Part shown: in pieces, positions 57,201 to 64,000 of the stretch
How positions within the stretch are numbered: the first letter of the stretch is position 1
Layout: each line of letters starts with the position of its first letter
Assembly: GCF_009765165.1 (NCBI RefSeq)
Contig: NZ_VLNU01000001.1
Coordinates: 1,665,001 to 1,729,000, forward strand
Length of the DNA: 64,000 nt
From: Lysobacter panacisoli
Lineage (GTDB): Bacteria > Pseudomonadota > Gammaproteobacteria > Xanthomonadales > Xanthomonadaceae
Reading direction: 5' to 3'
The notes under the pieces: generated by a model
What the model was told of the DNA's origin: nothing
Databases searched by the model: none
Seen by the model: only the letters and a program-made list of their open reading frames with translations
Translations under genes and position numbers: made by a program

Positions 57201-60200
57201 GGTCGTGCCGGCGACGACGTGCTGGTCGGCGGGCAGGGCAACGACACGTTGATCGGCGGTGACGGTGCGGACGCGCTGGCCGGCGAGGACGGCGACGACA
57301 CGCTGCAGGGCGGCGCAGGCAAGGATGTGCTGGCCGGCGGTGCGGGCGTCGACCTGCTTTACGGCGGCGCCGACGACGACCGGATCAGTTCGGACGACGG
57401 CGACGACATCGCTTACGGCGGTGACGGCAACGACACGATCGGCGGCCAGGCCGGTGCGGACACGCTGTACGGCGAAGCCGGCGACGATGGCCTCTCCGGT
57501 GGCGACGGCAACGACACACTGGACGGCGGTATTGGCAACGACGCGCTCTCCGGCGATGCAGGCAACGACCTGCTGCGCGGCGGCGCGGGCGACGACGCGT
57601 ACGTGTTCGACGCACGCAGTGGCAGCGATCGCATCGAGGACAACGAGGGTGCCAACCGCGTGCTGATCCAGGCGGTCGACCCCAGCGCAGTGTGGTTGCA
57701 GCGCTCGGGCAACGACCTGCTGATCAGCGTGATCGGGGGCGACACCGTCGTTACCGTCGCCGGTTACTACAACGGCACCGGCCGCGTGCGCGAGATCGTC
57801 ACGCAGGGCGGTTCCCTGTTCCTGGCCCACGCCGAACCGCTGGTGCAGGCGATGGCGCAGGCATCGGCGCAAGTGCCGACGACGATGCCGGCCGCGGTAC
57901 GAGACCTGCTCGCACAGTACTGGCATGTCGGCAACAAGGCCGCACCGCGCGTCGTGAACGCGACGCTGACCACCGACGAAGACGTGCCGTTGAGCGGCAA
58001 CGTCGGTGCGATCGACCACGACGACAACATCACCGGCTACACGCTCGTCACCGCGCCCGGCATGGGTGCGATCACGCTCGACGCGCTGACCGGTGCGTGG
58101 ACGTACACGCCGGCCGCGAACCGTTTCGGCACGGACCGCTTCGTGGTGCGTGTCACCGATGCCGATGGCAACGCCGCCGAGCAGGTGATCGACCTGACCG
58201 TGCGCTCGGTCAACGACGCTCCCAGCGACATCTTCGCGCCGGGCGTGCTGGAAGTGGACGAGAGCGCGGCGAACGGGCTGTCGCTCGGCTGGTTCACGCG
58301 CGAGGACCACGACGGTCCGACCGACACGCCGACCTACGAGCTGGTGGACGACGGTGGCGGCCGCTTCGCGATCAGCGCCGACGGCCACCTGACCGTGCTC
58401 GATGGCGCCGCGCTCGATTTCGAGAGCGAAGCGCAGCATACGGTGCGCGTGCGCGTCACCGACCTGGCCGGCGCGCGGTTCGAGAAGGACTTCGTGGTCA
58501 CCGTTCGCAACATCAACGAAGCGCCGTTCGCACCGACGCGTCCGCCTTCGACCACGCCGACGGTGGTCGGTGAGCGCAGCGGCAACGGGCAGCTGGTCGC
58601 GTCGTTCGTGATGGGCGATCCCGACTTCACCACGCCCACGCTGCAGATCGCCAGCGACCCGCACGGCCTGCTCGAAGTGGACGGCAACGGCGTGCGCATT
58701 CGCGCGAATGCGTCGATCGACTTCGAAGCGCTCGTCGCCGGTGGCGCCGCGCTGGTCGATCTCGACGGCGATGGCATCAAGGAAGTACTGCTGAGCGCGA
58801 CGGTGCGTGCGCATGACGGCGAGTTCGCGTCTGCACAGACGCTCGCCTTCACCTATGCCGTGGAAGACGAGAACGAAGCGCCGACGGACATCGCGTTCAC
58901 GCCCACGACCACGCAGATCGACGAACGCGACCGGCCGCAGACCGGCGCGGCGTCACCGGCGGTGCTGCTGGGCACGCTCGCCGGCATCGATCCCGACACC
59001 ACGGCCGGCAGCGATTTCGCGACGTTCGCCTACAGCGTCGCCGACAGCCGCTTCGAGATCGTCAACGGCAACCAGCTGCGCCTGAAGGCCGGCGCCGCAC
59101 TCGACTTCGAGGCCGGCGCGACGGTGAGCGTCACCGTCACCGCCACGGACCGCGGCGGCGCGGGGCTGAGCGTCAACAAGGTGCTGGTGTTCACCGTCGT
59201 CGATCGCGACGACTACCTCTACGGCACCAGCGCCGGCGAAACGCTCACCGGCCAGGCCAACCGCGACATCATCCAGGGCCTGGGCGGTAACGATATCGTC
59301 AACGCCGGCACCGGCAACGACGATGTGTACGGCGGCGACGGCGACGATCAGTTGCGCGGCGACGCGGGCGACGATCGCCTGTGGGGCGAGCTGGGCAACG
59401 ACAACCTGCAGGGCGGCATCGGCGCCGACGAACTTCGTGGCGGCGATGGCGTGGACACGCTGCTCGGTGGCGATGGCAACGACAGTCTCTACGGCGATGG
59501 CGGAAACGACTCGCTCGACGGCGGCATCGGCGACGACGTGCTCGAGGGCGGCATCGGCAACGACACGCTGCTGGGTGGCGCGGGCAACGACCAGCTGCTC
59601 GGCGGCGATGGCGACGATGTCATCGACGGCGGAACGGGCGGCGACCGCATGGCCGGCGGCGCCGGCGTGGACACGCTGACTTACGCTTCGGCGACCTCGG
59701 GCATCGTGTTGAACCTCGCCAGCGGCTCCAACAGCGGCGGCGCGGCGGGCGACATCATCGAGGATGCGTTCGAGCGCGTGATCGGCAGCGCCTTCGCCGA
59801 CACCATCACCGGCAGCGCCGGCGACGACAATATCGAGGGTGGCGCAGGCAACGACACGCTGTACGGTGGCGCGGGCAACGACACGCTGATCGGCGGCGAT
59901 GGCAACGACACGATCGACGCGCAGTCCGGCAACGACGTGCTGGTCGGTGGCGCGGGCAACGACATCCTGATCGGCGGCGACGACAGCGACACCTACCTGA
60001 TCGACCTGGGCTCCGGTTCGGACGAGATCCGCAACTACGACTCCAGCGGCGACGACATCGACGTCATCGGCTACCAGGACATCAGCCGCAACGCGCTGTG
60101 GTTCAGTCGCACCGGCAATGACCTGGTGATCGCGGTCGTCGGTACCGGCGTGCAGACCACGATCAAGGACTGGTACGTCACCGCCACCGCGGGCGACCGC

Positions 60201-63200
60201 GCCAACTACAAGATCGACTTCATCCTCGCCGGCAACCACGTCTCCAGCACGATCAACGCCGAAGGCCTGGTGAACCTGATGGCCGGGTACACGAAGCCGG
60301 CGACGCAGGCCGCGTACGACGCGCTGCACGCGGACCTGGCGTTCGAGAACCAGTGGCGCAACCACTGGGATGGCAACGGCCTGCCGTCGATCAGCGTGGT
60401 GCCGACGCAGAGCATCAACGAGGACGGTTCGCTGAGCCTGCAGTTCACCGTCGGCGACGACCTGACGCCGGCCAACGGCATCAGCGTCCGCGCCGAAGCG
60501 GTCGATCCGAACAACCACGCGACGATCGACCTGTCGAAGGTCAACGCGCCGACGATCACGGCCGGCACCGGCGGCAACCGCACCGTCAACGTCACCGCCA
60601 AGCCGAATGCGAGCGGCCAGGTCGCTATCAAGCTGATCGCCACCGACGCCGGTGGCCTCGTGACGGAGCGCGTGTTCCTCCTCGACATCGCGCCGCAGGC
60701 GGATGCTCCGACGATCACGCGCGCGCTGCAGGTGGGTACGACGCTCGACGGCGGATCGCTCGCGCTCGACGTGCAGGCGGCGCTGGTCGATGCCGACGGC
60801 TCGGAAACGCTGCAGATCCGCATCTCCAACGTGCCGACCGGACTCACCCTCAACAAGGGCACGAACCTGGGCGGCGGCGTGTGGTCGCTGACACCGGCGC
60901 AGCTGAGCGGACTGGCACTGGTGGGTCCGGCCACGTGGTCGCAGGACCTCACTGGCGCGGCCGCGCTGACCGTCACGGCCATCTCGACCGAGACGGCGAC
61001 CGGGCAGACCGCGCAGAGCAGCACGACACTGTCCGTCACCATCAACGCGCGTCCGACCGACATCACCGTCGATCGCACGCTGGCGACGAACGAGTCCACG
61101 GCGAGCACGCCGATCGCCAACGGCACCGTGCTCGGCAACTTCGGCCGGGTGGACGCCGACAACGACGGCTTCAGCTTCACGCTCCTCGACAACGCCGGAG
61201 GACGCTTCGCCATCTCCACCGCGGGCGTGCTCACCGTCGCCAACGGCAGCCTGCTCGACTACGAGGCGAACACGTCGCACCAGATCGTGGTGCGCGTGAC
61301 CGACTCGGGTGGACTGACCCGCGACGAGACGTTCGTCATCGCGGTGCAGAACGTCGATGAAGCGCCGGCCACGCCGACGGTCAGCAGCCAGCCAATTACG
61401 ATTCCGGCGGAGAACGTGGCGCTCGGCGATGCCGTCGTCGCGCAGCTGTCCTCCAGCGGCGGTAACGGCACCTACACGTATGCGATCACCAGCGATCCGC
61501 GCGGATGGTTCACCATCGTCGGCAACCAGCTGCGCTTCCGCGCCGGCATGAACTTCAACTTCGAGGACCTCAAGGCCGCGGGCATGACGCTGTCCGACAT
61601 GGATGGCGACGGGCGCCAGGAAGTCGTGTATTCGGTGGACGTCAAGGCGACGTCCGGTGGTCTCGATTCGCCCGGCGTACGCACGATCACCGTGCGCCTG
61701 GAAGACGCCAACGACGTGCCGCACGACATCGCCAACGACCGCACGGTGACGGTGGCGGAAAACTCGGCCAACGGCACGTTCATCGCCAACTTCCTCGGCT
61801 ACGACCAGGACGTGACCGATGGGCTGAGCTTCACACTGGTGAACAATGCCGGCGGGCGCTTCGTCATCACGCCGGCGGGTGCGCTGTCGGTGGCCAACGG
61901 CGCGCTGCTCGATTACGAGTCCGCCAGCGCGCACACCATCACCGTGCGCGTGACGGACACCTACAACGCCACGCGCGATGAAACCTTCACCGTTGCGGTG
62001 ACCAACGTGAACGAACAGCCGTCCACGCCGTGGATCACCGCGTGGGGTTCGCCGTTCTTCCAGGAAGGCACGCCGGGCGCGCTGCACATCGCTTCGCTGG
62101 CGTCGAGCGATCCGGACGGGCCCGCACCCTCGCTGATCGAAGCGTTCGACCCGTGGGACTGGGTGCAGATGTCCGGCAACGCGCTGTACCTGCGCAGCGG
62201 CCTCACGTTCGACTTCGACAACCTGGTGCAGCACGGTCAGGACTGGTGGCGCACCATCACCGACGCGAACGGCAACGGCCAGCTCGAAGTCAACTATGCC
62301 GTCGCCATCACCGCCAACGACGGCGCGCTGGGTTCGCCAGACCACGCCTGGATCTGGATCAGCGTCGAGGACGTCAACGAAGCGCCGTGGACGTGGGGGC
62401 AGAATTTCTGGGTGTCGGAAGCATCGCCCGGCGCCGGTCAGACCCATGTCGGCACCGTGGCATTCGGCGACAACGACTATCAGAACTACAACCGCAGCCA
62501 CGTCTTCAGCATCACCGGCGGCGACGTCGGGATGTTCTCGATCAACAACGCCGGCCAGATCTTCCTGCAGGGACAGGCCAACTACGAGGCCGCGCAGAAC
62601 CACGCCATCCTCGTCACCGTCACCGACCGCGGCGGCAGCGGCTACTCGTCCAGCGCATGGATGAACGTCGCGGTCGGCAACGTCAACGAAGCGCCGATCA
62701 ATCCGGGATGGAACTTCACGGTCGGCGCGATCGCGACGAACGGCACCGTCACCACGCTGCAGGCGAGCGACCCCGATGGAGATCCGTTGACGCTGTGGGT
62801 GATGAGCGCCACCCGTGACGGCGCCGACGTCACCAGCAAGTTCTACATCCAGAATGGCCAGCTCAAGGTGAGCTCGGCGATTGCCCAGACGTTCGAGCCC
62901 TACTGGTTCATCGTGCAGGTCGGCGCGCGGGATCCGTCGGGACTGGTCACGCAGGCCGGCTTCCGCATCACCGTCGCCAAGAAGCCCGGCAGCGGCAATC
63001 CGCCGGTCGTGTTCGACCTCGATGGCGACGGCGTGGAGCTGGTGTCGTTGATGAACTCCGGCATCCGCTTTGACCAGAACCGCGACGGGTTGAAGGACCG
63101 CACCGGCTGGATCGGCGCGGACGACGGCGTGCTGGCACTCGATCGCGATGGCAACGGCGCCATCGACAACGGTCAGGAGATCTCGTTCGTGCAGGACCTG

Positions 63201-64000
63201 CCGGGCGCCGAGTCCGACCTGCAAGGCCTGGCCGCGTACGACAGCAACGGCAACGAGCGCTTCGATGCGGGCGATGCGCGCTTCGGCGAGTTCCGCGTGT
63301 GGCGCGATGCCAACCAGGACGGCATCAGCCAGGCCGGTGAGCTGCAGACACTGGCGCAGGCAGGCATTGCCTCGATCGATCTCAACGGCGTGCGCACCGA
63401 TGCCGACCCGCGTGACCTGACCGACAACGTGCTCTACGCGACGTCCACCTACACGCGTGTCGACGGCAGCTCCGGACGCGTGGGCGATGTGTTCCTCGCC
63501 TACGAGGACGCGGCCGCACCGGCGGACGTCGCGATCGAGCCAATCGATGTCGATGACGCGTCCTTCGAGCGCGAAGCTGACGCGCGCATGGGCGCCGGCG
63601 GATCGCGCGGAGGCAGGCGCGGTCGTGGCCTGCGCGGCGACGATGGGATGGACGGCGGCACCGGCGACGCCGCGGCCGGCAAGGTCGACCGCAACGCCAA
63701 GCGCGAACGTGCGCTGGCCGCTGCCGCTGCTGCGCCGCACGCGGATCCGGCTGCGCCGCCGCCGTTGCGCTCGGGTTCCGCCGCCACGGGCGATGCGATG
63801 GCGCCGGTCGATCCGTCGCACTCGCGACTGCGTGCCGGCGAAGCCTCGGCATCCGATGCAGCGGCGCAGAACGACGACGCCTTCGTGCCGGATGGCGGGC
63901 AACAGCGTTCGGCCCTGCACGACGGCCTTGCGCTCGCCCAGAAGAAGCGCTTCCAGATGATCGAGGCGATGGCCGTGTTCTCCGCGCAGCCGTATGCGCA
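51243..64000 (+). CDS. giant RTX protein with N-terminal hydrolase-like domain (3' end outside window)
   Basis: A single open frame of at least 4252 codons, unfinished at the window edge. Residues 1 to about 300 look like an alpha/beta-hydrolase (class-3-lipase-like): a nucleophile elbow GFSLG with Ser153, then Asp219 or Asp222 in YLDPNDVVPE and His253 in GGYHLV. Residues 607-655 form a glycine-zipper hydrophobic stretch. RTX blocks (GGxGNDxL) lie at about 957-1076, 1239-1346, 1505-1650, 1850-1903, 1976-2126 and 2660-2918, most followed by an HCBP-related module with IKDW. Cadherin/Ig-like repeats span about 2237-2653 and 3270-3917, and a DLDGDG EF-hand-like domain 3920-4086. There is no Sec signal, as expected for type I export; the C-terminal secretion signal lies beyond the window. 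The hydrolase assignment is inferred from motifs only. Confidence 0.92.
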   Translation, partial: MVARILPKIPKRDKTTMDQTLAELANATSLDAHWIQLTLAEYTQLIDPNNLEDFDSLGKVMPDGWEIIDFVNDSSGFQATAIYHAASNSLIFAPTPTQFSPFDGRDIITDLAGAIPNMLVPAQLDDAIAFIDRVYGSLPFNATFSNVYFPGFSLGSPLANVQAYYAHAKGYLGDADVSLISMGSAFFGSDLEAALARNGVALTAADRAWLDARKVHYLDPNDVVPETRFINGQEGTINKVPDFYLEDSAGGYHLVTDLAAHAGRVYIWRVRQAEELGVNLENMATIAYKASDGSVQLKLVPKSEVTLVLPPGGVADSLELLPEGYLLDGSVSFDEGNSHYVRGVTINGEYVEVESVDLNGDGIYDQTTKTYSNPLIGRPDRSITHREYSVSPGSMDDGDYVQVGELIVDANHNGVPEHTLTVSTRGELTVTVETFTDEATGEKTVENTVEFFGLDLSVVGSAFGSALGNVLFDDQLERMLGSTVLQTLGGTLADSIGFLRIGQSGVDAMQNAFKGFEAELGTNLAGAVSSYLVGEIIHAAGLEGTVVGDLGQSLAAQTLTQIITNIATGAPVMNGVTFSLVNTFTIVGSYVGAKLASKLVEFDTVEGQIGAAVGTTIGAAAGAKWGLSIGKIWGPVGAAIGAFVGYILGGLIGSLFAKTPRSGADVTWDNNRQTFEVGSIWSKGGAGKDGARSLADAVASNLNATLEQVGARLVNPATVRTGNYGINGKDYVYRVNGQIQFRTREVADLINYGTYVAFQSMVSQLAGGDIHAKRALAAHVRIFAGSPTSFSTEMLLGDFAVAADYSRYLADPTGINALISANPESAFAAGWAVTFARIMELGLNKRNATDWIGGFGLFFDELRDGKVDGQVFHAGNLALDFDGGNRRVFRVRDIRGVELGSLEDSVEAESKDLISGTAGDDVIQVVGDRLASTAGLTVNGAAGAASPFTIDVAATIDGGAGNDLIMGGDLGNDLLGGDGNDTLVGGLLDDWLLGQAGDDVLFAGKPANTSFAIGDLAQEAAAVSVDGGNGNYLDGGAGNDRLYGGKGSDWLRGGGGSDRLVGGAGGDVLEGGAGDDRGANGEAAIFGGAGSDIYLFQKGDGRDVAFDESDPSNASASVADSMFERMRQIALGTIARNWAGRGDYEVDGSVRGGEDAIDFGVGIGMQNIMLRRSGTEASPGNDLIISLVSYDANGVGTPTGDELTIKDWFESTRRVEWLRFADGEQVRIGDMTSYIIGTGGNDVILGTYGADFLYGGAGNDEIRGLAGNDFGNGGAGDDFVAGDGDQDWVLGGSGNDQVLGGAGHDTVFGDDGNDRVYGGTGSDLVVGGRGNDEVVGGAGDDVFRYQRGDGNDVVMDDYVDNWDLVWQNGVYLNGYALQSNGTVTKDGVVYFDGTRWLSHNDWNDEAKILRRHKGALNGVIAGNAGTDTLEFGVGIDIQDVMLRRSGNDLEMTIGRDNEVGRIDQGSDRVTIKDWYALGGSIENVVFAATGRHSLVGMNLNGGGDGNDAIVGTTGKDWLTGNGGDDTVDGGAGDDILAGNQGADTLTGGAGVDVLYGGSGDDTLNGGADGDLLFGGDGIDLASYAGGTGVTAYLGASQVNTGNAKGDTYIAIEGIEGSASADRLGGDGGENVLRGAGGVDDLFGGGGDDTYEYRVGDSHDRIYEGAFTLEEVIAANGTVSGAYTASWEYLGYGDVGSGDVHQYRLTITHNATGEIVYQSIDGVDFLFVDEVYAMPLPSTWPSANGQFQRSTWRNTGNGQQVMREVFQAGDGGVDTVLFGPGISLSNLRLGFGADYLQVDVRAAQIGSVKLFDQWNPDHAVELLQMGDGLVADLRTLRQLAQGGTAEADLMIGTANADSINSGAGDDVISGGDGNDTLIAGDGNDILEGGAGADVLDGGSDSITLGQAPQPGAPYGDTIRYLSSDAALTVDLAAGTIGGGHATGDTLVMNGGVSTIENVTGTDNFGDTISGDARANRLIGLGGNDWIDGRAGDDVLVGGQGNDTLIGGDGADALAGEDGDDTLQGGAGKDVLAGGAGVDLLYGGADDDRISSDDGDDIAYGGDGNDTIGGQAGADTLYGEAGDDGLSGGDGNDTLDGGIGNDALSGDAGNDLLRGGAGDDAYVFDARSGSDRIEDNEGANRVLIQAVDPSAVWLQRSGNDLLISVIGGDTVVTVAGYYNGTGRVREIVTQGGSLFLAHAEPLVQAMAQASAQVPTTMPAAVRDLLAQYWHVGNKAAPRVVNATLTTDEDVPLSGNVGAIDHDDNITGYTLVTAPGMGAITLDALTGAWTYTPAANRFGTDRFVVRVTDADGNAAEQVIDLTVRSVNDAPSDIFAPGVLEVDESAANGLSLGWFTREDHDGPTDTPTYELVDDGGGRFAISADGHLTVLDGAALDFESEAQHTVRVRVTDLAGARFEKDFVVTVRNINEAPFAPTRPPSTTPTVVGERSGNGQLVASFVMGDPDFTTPTLQIASDPHGLLEVDGNGVRIRANASIDFEALVAGGAALVDLDGDGIKEVLLSATVRAHDGEFASAQTLAFTYAVEDENEAPTDIAFTPTTTQIDERDRPQTGAASPAVLLGTLAGIDPDTTAGSDFATFAYSVADSRFEIVNGNQLRLKAGAALDFEAGATVSVTVTATDRGGAGLSVNKVLVFTVVDRDDYLYGTSAGETLTGQANRDIIQGLGGNDIVNAGTGNDDVYGGDGDDQLRGDAGDDRLWGELGNDNLQGGIGADELRGGDGVDTLLGGDGNDSLYGDGGNDSLDGGIGDDVLEGGIGNDTLLGGAGNDQLLGGDGDDVIDGGTGGDRMAGGAGVDTLTYASATSGIVLNLASGSNSGGAAGDIIEDAFERVIGSAFADTITGSAGDDNIEGGAGNDTLYGGAGNDTLIGGDGNDTIDAQSGNDVLVGGAGNDILIGGDDSDTYLIDLGSGSDEIRNYDSSGDDIDVIGYQDISRNALWFSRTGNDLVIAVVGTGVQTTIKDWYVTATAGDRANYKIDFILAGNHVSSTINAEGLVNLMAGYTKPATQAAYDALHADLAFENQWRNHWDGNGLPSISVVPTQSINEDGSLSLQFTVGDDLTPANGISVRAEAVDPNNHATIDLSKVNAPTITAGTGGNRTVNVTAKPNASGQVAIKLIATDAGGLVTERVFLLDIAPQADAPTITRALQVGTTLDGGSLALDVQAALVDADGSETLQIRISNVPTGLTLNKGTNLGGGVWSLTPAQLSGLALVGPATWSQDLTGAAALTVTAISTETATGQTAQSSTTLSVTINARPTDITVDRTLATNESTASTPIANGTVLGNFGRVDADNDGFSFTLLDNAGGRFAISTAGVLTVANGSLLDYEANTSHQIVVRVTDSGGLTRDETFVIAVQNVDEAPATPTVSSQPITIPAENVALGDAVVAQLSSSGGNGTYTYAITSDPRGWFTIVGNQLRFRAGMNFNFEDLKAAGMTLSDMDGDGRQEVVYSVDVKATSGGLDSPGVRTITVRLEDANDVPHDIANDRTVTVAENSANGTFIANFLGYDQDVTDGLSFTLVNNAGGRFVITPAGALSVANGALLDYESASAHTITVRVTDTYNATRDETFTVAVTNVNEQPSTPWITAWGSPFFQEGTPGALHIASLASSDPDGPAPSLIEAFDPWDWVQMSGNALYLRSGLTFDFDNLVQHGQDWWRTITDANGNGQLEVNYAVAITANDGALGSPDHAWIWISVEDVNEAPWTWGQNFWVSEASPGAGQTHVGTVAFGDNDYQNYNRSHVFSITGGDVGMFSINNAGQIFLQGQANYEAAQNHAILVTVTDRGGSGYSSSAWMNVAVGNVNEAPINPGWNFTVGAIATNGTVTTLQASDPDGDPLTLWVMSATRDGADVTSKFYIQNGQLKVSSAIAQTFEPYWFIVQVGARDPSGLVTQAGFRITVAKKPGSGNPPVVFDLDGDGVELVSLMNSGIRFDQNRDGLKDRTGWIGADDGVLALDRDGNGAIDNGQEISFVQDLPGAESDLQGLAAYDSNGNERFDAGDARFGEFRVWRDANQDGISQAGELQTLAQAGIASIDLNGVRTDADPRDLTDNVLYATSTYTRVDGSSGRVGDVFLAYEDAAAPADVAIEPIDVDDASFEREADARMGAGGSRGGRRGRGLRGDDGMDGGTGDAAAGKVDRNAKRERALAAAAAAPHADPAAPPPLRSGSAATGDAMAPVDPSHSRLRAGEASASDAAAQNDDAFVPDGGQQRSALHDGLALAQKKRFQMIEAMAVFSAQPYA
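54111..54470 (+). repeat. RTX nonapeptide block 1
   Basis: Repeats of GGAGNDxLxGG and GGDGNDTL encode calcium-binding beta-roll turns. The block is interrupted by a non-repeat insert (about 54240-54330) before resuming. Confidence 0.85.
54957..55280 (+). repeat. RTX nonapeptide block 2
   Basis: About ten GGxGND-type units in a row, ending in FRYQRGDGNDVV, the usual exit from a beta-roll. Confidence 0.87.
55755..56190 (+). repeat. RTX nonapeptide block 3
   Basis: GGDGNDAIVG to GGGGDDTYEY, with a short insert (YAGGTGVTAYLG) like those that mark the M10-peptidase-type RTX fold. Confidence 0.85.
56790..57620 (+). repeat. RTX nonapeptide blocks 4 and 5
   Basis: A short block to about 56950, an insert containing YLSSDAALTVDLAAGTIGG, then the longest uninterrupted run of GGxGND units from about 57170. 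Confidence 0.85.
59220..59995 (+). repeat. RTX nonapeptide block 6
   Basis: Nearly perfect units such as GGAGNDTLIGGDGNDTI, ending with SDTYLIDLGSGSDEI. DNA-level repetition is high (GGCGGCGATGGCAACGAC-like). Confidence 0.88.
61050..62990 (+). repeat. cadherin-like repeat run in the giant protein
   Basis: About seven domains of roughly 95-100 residues, with recurring motifs such as NAGGRFAISTAGVL, LLDYEANTSHQIVVRVTD and NVNEAP at domain borders. These are bacterial cadherin-like modules, calcium-dependent and usual in large adhesins. Confidence 0.83.

Noticed and set aside
56163..58814. An 883-codon minus-strand frame
   Set aside because: Antisense to RTX and cadherin-like repeats; periodic composition mirrors the repeats.
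58953..63920. A 1655-codon open frame on the minus strand
   Set aside because: It is a shadow of the giant RTX frame in GC-rich repetitive DNA; its translation is rich in Arg, Val, Ala and His with no domains, start signal or neighbours.

Overview
The window is high-GC, densely coded DNA from a gammaproteobacterium of the Xanthomonadaceae, most likely Lysobacter or a close relative. The evidence is the combination of the DUF1820 gene, the gene orders rpsU-yqeY-dnaG and ctaC-ctaD-ctaG-ctaE-SURF1-ctaA-ctaB, a large TonB-dependent receptor, a bifunctional CCA-adding enzyme with an HD domain, and Xanthomonad-style inverted intergenic repeats. The genus is inferred; no search was run. No tRNA, insertion sequence, prophage or CRISPR array was seen.

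Layout. Positions 1-1750 hold the 3' part of a 23S rRNA, a 5S rRNA and a strong terminator. From 1.9 to 12.7 kb there is housekeeping and envelope content: a 2OG-Fe(II) dioxygenase overlapping a MAPEG membrane protein, an M28 lipoprotein peptidase, a secreted VNGSI-repeat protein, gpmI followed by an EnvC-like factor and a CtpA-type protease, DUF1820, a rhomboid protease and a FadL-type porin. From 12.8 to 16 kb lies putA, divergent from a complete aa3 cytochrome c oxidase locus (16.2-24.6 kb). That locus holds subunits II, I and III, a 44-residue assembly protein, CtaG, SURF1, a CxxxC protein, heme A synthase and heme O synthase. From 24.6 to 31.5 kb are an amidohydrolase, a lipoprotein, an S9 peptidase and dnaG-yqeY-rpsU (reading leftward), with tsaD divergent from them. 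From 31.6 to 46.5 kb are pterin/folate genes (folB, folK, an FolM-like pteridine reductase), a MidA-type methyltransferase, VanZ, a TonB-dependent receptor, cca, a PH-domain protein, an NDUFA9-like protein, a lytic transglycosylase and a TauE/SafE transporter. The intergenic DNA here carries a REP-doublet-like element and a 12-bp tandem repeat.

The most distinctive part is 46.5-64 kb, a type I secretion cassette. It encodes an HlyB-like ABC transporter whose C39-like domain lacks the catalytic Cys, an HlyD-like adaptor, an unrecognised secreted protein translationally coupled to the adaptor, and one uninterrupted reading frame of at least 4252 codons that runs off the window. That giant protein starts with a lipase/alpha-beta-hydrolase-like domain (GFSLG, Ser153). 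It continues with a glycine-zipper segment, several RTX calcium-binding blocks each followed by an HCBP-related module, two runs of cadherin/Ig-like repeats, and a DLDGDG EF-hand-like domain. The transporter and adaptor presumably export it; no TolC-type outer membrane gene is in the window. This cassette is the best candidate here for an undescribed system.
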